From the NCBI RefSeq assembly GCF_001954195.1, contig NZ_MBES01000052.1:62001-126000 (forward strand): a DNA stretch of 64,000 nucleotides, written 5' to 3'. Position 1 is the stretch's first letter; every line of letters starts with the position of its first letter. A program made the translations under genes and the position numbers. Positions 60,005 through 64,000 of the stretch are shown piece after piece. The notes below the pieces were generated by a model. That model was not told the origin of the DNA, did not search any database, and saw nothing but the letters and a program-made list of their open reading frames with translations. The DNA comes from Mycobacterium sp. IS-1264 (lineage in GTDB: Bacteria; Actinomycetota; Actinomycetes; Mycobacteriales; Mycobacteriaceae).

Positions 60005-61624
60005 GTGAGCGAATGGACCGTCGGGGCGGTACTCGACGCGATCGCCGAGGTGGTGCCAGACCGCCTGATGACTGCCTGTGGCGACCGGCGCAGCAGCTTC
60101 GCCGACTCGGCAGTTCGAACCAGTAGGCTGGCAAACTTCCTCATCGACAAGGGATTCGGGGTTTACGCGTCGCGCGACACGCTCGAACGATGGGAGTGTG
60201 GTCAGGACCGGATCGCGCTCATCATGTACAACGACCTGTATCCGGACATGCTGATCGGATGCCTGAAGGCGCGCGTGGTTCCGGTCAACGTCAACCATCA
60301 CTACTCGGTGCGTGAGATCGGCGACCTGCTTGACTACATCCGTCCGCGGGGCATCATCTATCACCGCTCGCTCGGCGCCCGGTTCGCCGAGGTGTTGCCG
60401 CCCAACGGCACTGAGTTGCTGGTGTCCGTCGACGACGGAAGCGGCGCTTCCGAACTGTCGGGGGCCATCTCGCTCGATGACGCCCTGGCCGCCGGTGCCG
60501 CCGACCTCGACCTGGCTGGATCGCCGGACGATTTGATCATGATGTGTACTGGCGGAACGACGGGACGGCCCAAGGGAGTCCTGTGGCGCCAAAGCGACAT
60601 GTACGTGTCGTCGATGGTGGGTGCCGACCACGAGAGCGTCACCGAGATCCACGACAAGGTCCGCCCCGGCGGCCCACCCTGGTTCGCGGTCTCGCCACTG
60701 ATGCACGCGGCGGGGATGTGGACCGCGTTCGCGGCGCTCTGTGCGGGCCTGCCCGTCGTGCTCTACGACGATCGCCACAAGCTCGACGTGCGGTCGGTGT
60801 GGGAAACCGCCGAGCGGGAAAAGGTGGGCATGATGACGATGGTCGGCGACGCGTACGCCGGCCCGCTGGTCGCCGAACTACAGGCGCACACCTACGATCT
60901 GTCGGCGCTGAACGCCATCGGCACCGGCGGCGCGGCCACCCACGCGAAATACAAACGGGCACTGATGGAATGCCTGCCGCACATCACCATCATCGAAGGC
61001 TACGGATCGTCGGAATCCGGGAACATGGCGTTCGGGCACAGCCGCGACGGGCACGCCAGCGAAACCTTCGAGCCCAGGGTCGGCGCCACCGTCGTCTCCG
61101 CTGACCGCAGCCGGTTCCTGGAGCCCGGTGAGCAGGAGATCGGCTGGGCCGCGAGGACCGGCCGGATTCCGCTCGGATACTTCAGCGATCCCGATGGCAC
61201 CCAACGGACCTTCCCGGAGATCGACGGCCAGCGAGTCGTGATCCCGGGCGACCGGGCGTCTCTTGAAAAGGACGGCACCATCCGCCTTTTCGGCCGCGAT
61301 TCACTGGTGGTCAACACCGGGGGCGAAAAGGTGTTCGTCGAAGAAGTCGAGGAGGTCCTGCGCGCACATCCGGGCATCGCCGACGCGCTCGTGGTTGGGC
61401 GGCCGAGCGAACGGTGGGGCCAGGAAGTCGTCGCGCTCGTCGCCGCACACCCGGGCGCCGACCTCGGCGGAGATGGGCAGGACCTCTACACCTTCTGCAC
61501 CGCGCAGCTCGCGCATTTCAAGGCGCCCAAGGCATTCATCTTCGTCGAGCAGATTCAGCGGCTCGGCAACGGTAAGCCCAACTACCGCTGGGCCCGAGAG
61601 CAAGCCGAACAGAAGGTGTCATGA
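60005..61624 (+). CDS. AMP-dependent acyl-CoA ligase 4 (FadD17/FadD19-like)
   Basis: A 539-residue ANL ligase. ATP loop MCTGGTTGRPKGVLWRQ, GYGSSESGN, LFGRDSLVVNTGGEKVF and C-terminal Lys in GNGKPNYRW resemble ligases that activate steroid side chains or other bulky acids. GTG start 12 bases after amidohydrolase 1. The stop overlaps the second amidohydrolase (ATGA). It probably activates the acid that defines this pathway. Confidence 0.9.
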   Translation: MSEWTVGAVLDAIAEVVPDRLMTACGDRRSSFADSAVRTSRLANFLIDKGFGVYASRDTLERWECGQDRIALIMYNDLYPDMLIGCLKARVVPVNVNHHYSVREIGDLLDYIRPRGIIYHRSLGARFAEVLPPNGTELLVSVDDGSGASELSGAISLDDALAAGAADLDLAGSPDDLIMMCTGGTTGRPKGVLWRQSDMYVSSMVGADHESVTEIHDKVRPGGPPWFAVSPLMHAAGMWTAFAALCAGLPVVLYDDRHKLDVRSVWETAEREKVGMMTMVGDAYAGPLVAELQAHTYDLSALNAIGTGGAATHAKYKRALMECLPHITIIEGYGSSESGNMAFGHSRDGHASETFEPRVGATVVSADRSRFLEPGEQEIGWAARTGRIPLGYFSDPDGTQRTFPEIDGQRVVIPGDRASLEKDGTIRLFGRDSLVVNTGGEKVFVEEVEEVLRAHPGIADALVVGRPSERWGQEVVALVAAHPGADLGGDGQDLYTFCTAQLAHFKAPKAFIFVEQIQRLGNGKPNYRWAREQAEQKVS

Positions 61625-62451
61625 ACACGGGAGCGATCGACTGCCTGGTCAACGTGCACTTCGGTGAGACGGATTCCCAGCCCTCCTGGATGCTCAAGGT
61701 CCGCGACGACTACTTCAAGGGGCCGGAGTCGATGTTCGCTCCGGTCGACCTGTCCGAGCTGCTCGACGAGATGGACGAGCAAGGTGTCCAGAAGGCGATC
61801 CTGATGGACTCGCTCGCCAATCCGTCGACCACCGCGCGCAAGTTCGTCGAAGCCAAGCCGGATCGGTTCGCGCTGGCCATGGGTGGGGTCAACCTGCTGC
61901 GTCCGGTGCGCTCATTGCGGGAACTGAGCGGGATCGTCGGCGACCTGCCGGTCGCGTATGCGGTTGTGGGGCCGAGCTTCTGGGGCGACGGCCAGTATCC
62001 GCCCAGTGACGCGGTCTACTACCCGCTCTACGCCAAGTGCGCGGAGGTCGATCTCCCGCTGTGCGTCAACACCGGCATCCCGGGACCACCGATTCCCGGC
62101 GAGGTGCAGCACCCCATGCATCTCGACCGCGTGTGCGTGCGGTTTCCCGAACTGAAGCTGTGCATGATCCACGGCGCGGACCCGTGGTGGGACGTCGCGA
62201 TCCGGTTGCTGCTCAAGTACGCCAACCTGCGGTTGATGACATCGGCGTGGTCGCCGAAGCGGCTGCCGGAAAGCCTGCTGCACTACATGCGCACGCGCGG
62301 TCCCAACAAGGTGATCTACGCGTCCGACTGGCCGGTCCTGCGCATGCGCCGCGTCATACCCGAAGCCCGTGCGCTGGACCTGCCGGCCGAGGTCCTGGAC
62401 AACTACCTCTACAACAACGCGCAGGAATTCTTCTTCGGACAGGAGCACTGA
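61621..62451 (+). CDS. Amidohydrolase (COG2159) 2, divergent metal site
   Basis: A 276-residue barrel protein, shorter than amidohydrolase 1. The N-terminal motif IDCLVNVHF lacks the canonical His-x-His; only Asn11-x-His13 could replace it. CVNTGIPGPP stands where a metal His is usual, while MIHGADPWW and IYASDWPVLR are kept. The pairing with amidohydrolase 1 around a ligase suggests two subunits or two consecutive steps. Confidence 0.85.
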   Translation: MNTGAIDCLVNVHFGETDSQPSWMLKVRDDYFKGPESMFAPVDLSELLDEMDEQGVQKAILMDSLANPSTTARKFVEAKPDRFALAMGGVNLLRPVRSLRELSGIVGDLPVAYAVVGPSFWGDGQYPPSDAVYYPLYAKCAEVDLPLCVNTGIPGPPIPGEVQHPMHLDRVCVRFPELKLCMIHGADPWWDVAIRLLLKYANLRLMTSAWSPKRLPESLLHYMRTRGPNKVIYASDWPVLRMRRVIPEARALDLPAEVLDNYLYNNAQEFFFGQEH

Positions 62452-62453
62452 CC

Positions 62454-63518
62454 ATGGACCGCTTCGAACTGCGCAGACTGGACTACAGCCTGTCCGACGA
62501 CCACGCGGACCTGCAGAACGCCTACAGGCAGTTCTTCAAAACCCACTGCCCGATCGAAACGGTGCGCGCCGCAGAGCCTTCCGGCTTCGACAAGAACCTG
62601 TGGGAGCGGTTGTGCGCGATGGGCGCGACCACGATGGCGCTACCGGAATCGTGTGGCGGTGACGGGGCGACGTTGGTCGATCTCACCCTGGTGGCCGAAG
62701 AGATCGGCCGGTCACTGGCGCCGGTCCCGTGGATCGACCATGTCTGCGCGGCGCGGCTGCTGGGACGCCTGGGCGCGCTGGGCGCCGAAACCGCCGGCGT
62801 GACCAATGGAGAACAGCTCGCCGCGCTCGATGCGCGCCTCGACGGCTCGCCGGGCCCGCGCCTGATACCGACCGGGTCGATCGCCGACCACATCGTCGTC
62901 CGCGACGGCGATCAGGTGGTACGCCTGACGTTCGGCACCCGGCCGGCCACTGTCGACAACATCGGCCGGCTACCGATGGCGTGGGTGGATCCGGACGCCG
63001 CCGACGCCCGCACGGTCATCGCCGAAGGGCCCGGCGCGATCGCGAATTATCAACGGGCCCTGGATGAATGGCGACTGCTGACCGCTGCGGCCCTGGTGGG
63101 CCTGGTCGACGAAACGATGACCATCGCCGCGGAATTCGCCAAGACCCGCTACACGCTGGGTGTGCCCATCTCGACGCTGCAGGCGATTTCGCATCCGCTG
63201 GCGAACATGGCCATCACCGTCCAGGGCGGACGTAACCTTGCCCGGCGCGCGGCCTGGTTCCTGGACAACGAACCCGACGAACGACCCGAGCTGGCGCCGT
63301 CGGCATTCGTGTTCATGGCCGAGGAGGCCGCCAAGGCCGCAACCATGGCGGTGCACATCCAAGGCGGGCTTGGGGTTTCGTCGGAGGCCGCCGCGACGGC
63401 GTATCTGGTCCGGGCGAGGGGGTGGCCGCTGGCGGGCGGCGACCCGGGTGCAACCGCCCAACGGGTCGCCGAGATTGTGACCGCCCGCGAATGCGCCCCC
63501 ATAGGACAGGAGCATTAG
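62454..63518 (+). CDS. Acyl-CoA dehydrogenase small subunit-like protein, no catalytic base
   Basis: A 354-residue dehydrogenase-fold protein. The C-terminal VHIQGGLGVSSEAAATAYLVRARGWPLAGG lacks the Glu of YEGTSEIQ, and the N-terminal FAD region is reduced. Mycobacterial steroid pathways use heterotetrameric dehydrogenases in which one partner lacks such residues (for example FadE28-FadE29), so it probably pairs with the next gene. AGGAG precedes the ATG, which is two bases after the amidohydrolase 2 stop. Confidence 0.87.
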   Translation: MDRFELRRLDYSLSDDHADLQNAYRQFFKTHCPIETVRAAEPSGFDKNLWERLCAMGATTMALPESCGGDGATLVDLTLVAEEIGRSLAPVPWIDHVCAARLLGRLGALGAETAGVTNGEQLAALDARLDGSPGPRLIPTGSIADHIVVRDGDQVVRLTFGTRPATVDNIGRLPMAWVDPDAADARTVIAEGPGAIANYQRALDEWRLLTAAALVGLVDETMTIAAEFAKTRYTLGVPISTLQAISHPLANMAITVQGGRNLARRAAWFLDNEPDERPELAPSAFVFMAEEAAKAATMAVHIQGGLGVSSEAAATAYLVRARGWPLAGGDPGATAQRVAEIVTARECAPIGQEH

Positions 63519-64000
63519 ATGGATTTCTCCCGGGTTGAGCTGTCCGATGCGGACCAGGCATTCCTCGATGAGGCGCGGAACTTTCTGGGCACCCACATGA
63601 CCGAAGAGGTCAGGCGGCGAGACCGCGAAACCGGCGACAACTTCGACGAAGGTCTGCATCTCAAATTCGGTGCCGCAGGCTATTTGGCCAAGGAGTGGAA
63701 GCCCGAATCGGAGGGCGGGTTCAGCCGGGTGCATCGGCGTATCTGGGAGCTGGAGAAGCGCCGGGCGCACGTGCCGTGGGTGACGTGGGGGACCACCGCC
63801 ATGGTGGCGCGCTCGGTGCAGAAGTTCGGGTCACCGGAAGTTCGCGACGAGGTGCTGCCCAAGGTCTTCAGCGGCGAGGTCCGGCTGTGCCTGGGCTACA
63901 CCGAACCGGAAGGCGGCTCCGACGTCGCGACCTGCAAGACCCGCGCGGTGCGCGACGGTGACGCGTGGGTCATCAACGGCTCCAAGATGTTCACCACCGG
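63519..64000 (+). CDS. Acyl-CoA dehydrogenase large subunit, truncated by the window edge
   Basis: Begins ATG GAT TTC TCC at 63519, directly after the TAG of the previous gene, with ACAGGAG upstream. About 160 codons are in the window without a stop. The visible part has the N-terminal helical domain (DADQAFLDEARNFLGTHM, FGAAGYLAKEWKPESEGG) and the FAD/substrate motif LGYTEPEGGSDVATCKTRAV, ending in SKMFTTG. This fits the FadE family member that pairs with the small subunit. The catalytic base lies beyond the edge. Confidence 0.9.
   Translation, partial: MDFSRVELSDADQAFLDEARNFLGTHMTEEVRRRDRETGDNFDEGLHLKFGAAGYLAKEWKPESEGGFSRVHRRIWELEKRRAHVPWVTWGTTAMVARSVQKFGSPEVRDEVLPKVFSGEVRLCLGYTEPEGGSDVATCKTRAVRDGDAWVINGSKMFTT

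Noticed and set aside
33540..64000. Mobile island with integrase, IS element or attachment repeat at tRNA-Leu
   Set aside because: No transposase, integrase or inverted terminal repeats were recognised, and I found no copy of the tRNA 3' end further right in this window; the right border may lie outside.
36138..64000. KstR/KstR2-controlled cholesterol cluster
   Set aside because: The gene content differs (amidohydrolases, DapA-like protein, no ring-degradation oxygenases) and I did not notice the KstR palindrome in the intergenic regions inspected; a matrix search would settle it.

Overview
This window looks like the chromosome of a slow-growing Mycobacterium, close to the avium/simiae type and not the M. 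tuberculosis complex. The evidence is high GC, a single rRNA operon directly after murA with no tRNA in a roughly 273-base 16S-23S spacer, and gene order matching M. tuberculosis Rv1314c to Rv1343c almost gene for gene. Locus names quoted here come from memory of that genome, not from a search.

Bases 1-6790 hold the first codons of a cobalamin adenosyltransferase (minus strand), murA, and the complete 16S-23S-5S operon with its promoter, processing stems and terminator. Bases 6811-33503 are a conserved housekeeping block. It contains DNA alkylation repair (ogt, ada-alkA), one class III adenylate cyclase, the mismatch endonuclease nucS, methylmalonyl-CoA epimerase, fadA4, a thioredoxin-fold/TPR protein, glucan metabolism (glgB, glgE, glgP), dinG, pncB, clpS, the CysO-dependent cysteine pathway (mec, cysO, cysM), a rhomboid, murI, an Rv1339-type phosphodiesterase, rphA, rdgB and two small membrane proteins. 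Compared with M. tuberculosis, the PE_PGRS gene before glgB is absent, only one of three tandem cyclases is present, and a VOC-fold gene sits beside alkA.

A tRNA-Leu(UAG) at 33564-33647 marks the end of that synteny. In M. tuberculosis the mbt-2 and irtAB iron genes follow here. In this window there is a small helical protein and then a siderophore-interacting flavoprotein whose promoter carries an IdeR-like box. From 35 kb to the right edge the DNA is accessory acyl-CoA catabolism. Unit A (36138-43330) has divergent operons: a mycofactocin-type SDR with an acyl-CoA dehydrogenase, facing an SDR, thiolase, CoA-transferase, dehydrogenase and GntR regulator. A regulatory and stress-like patch follows (43398-45748). 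Unit B (45745-54383) has three overlapping acyl-CoA ligases and three crotonases on the minus strand, facing a thioesterase and another crotonase. Unit C (54402-64000+) has a TetR regulator, an SDR, a DapA-family aldolase, and a tightly coupled operon of crotonase, amidohydrolase, ligase, amidohydrolase and a two-subunit acyl-CoA dehydrogenase that runs off the edge.

Units B and C plausibly degrade one unidentified, probably cyclic, carboxylic acid. The ligases would activate it, and dehydrogenases, crotonases, SDRs and C-C bond enzymes would shorten or open it. Two very similar 19-bp palindromes, by the TetR gene and before the unit C operon, suggest a TetR-controlled regulon. The most unusual points are crotonases that all lack at least one canonical hydratase glutamate, amidohydrolases with altered metal motifs, and an aldolase with its catalytic tyrosine changed to phenylalanine.
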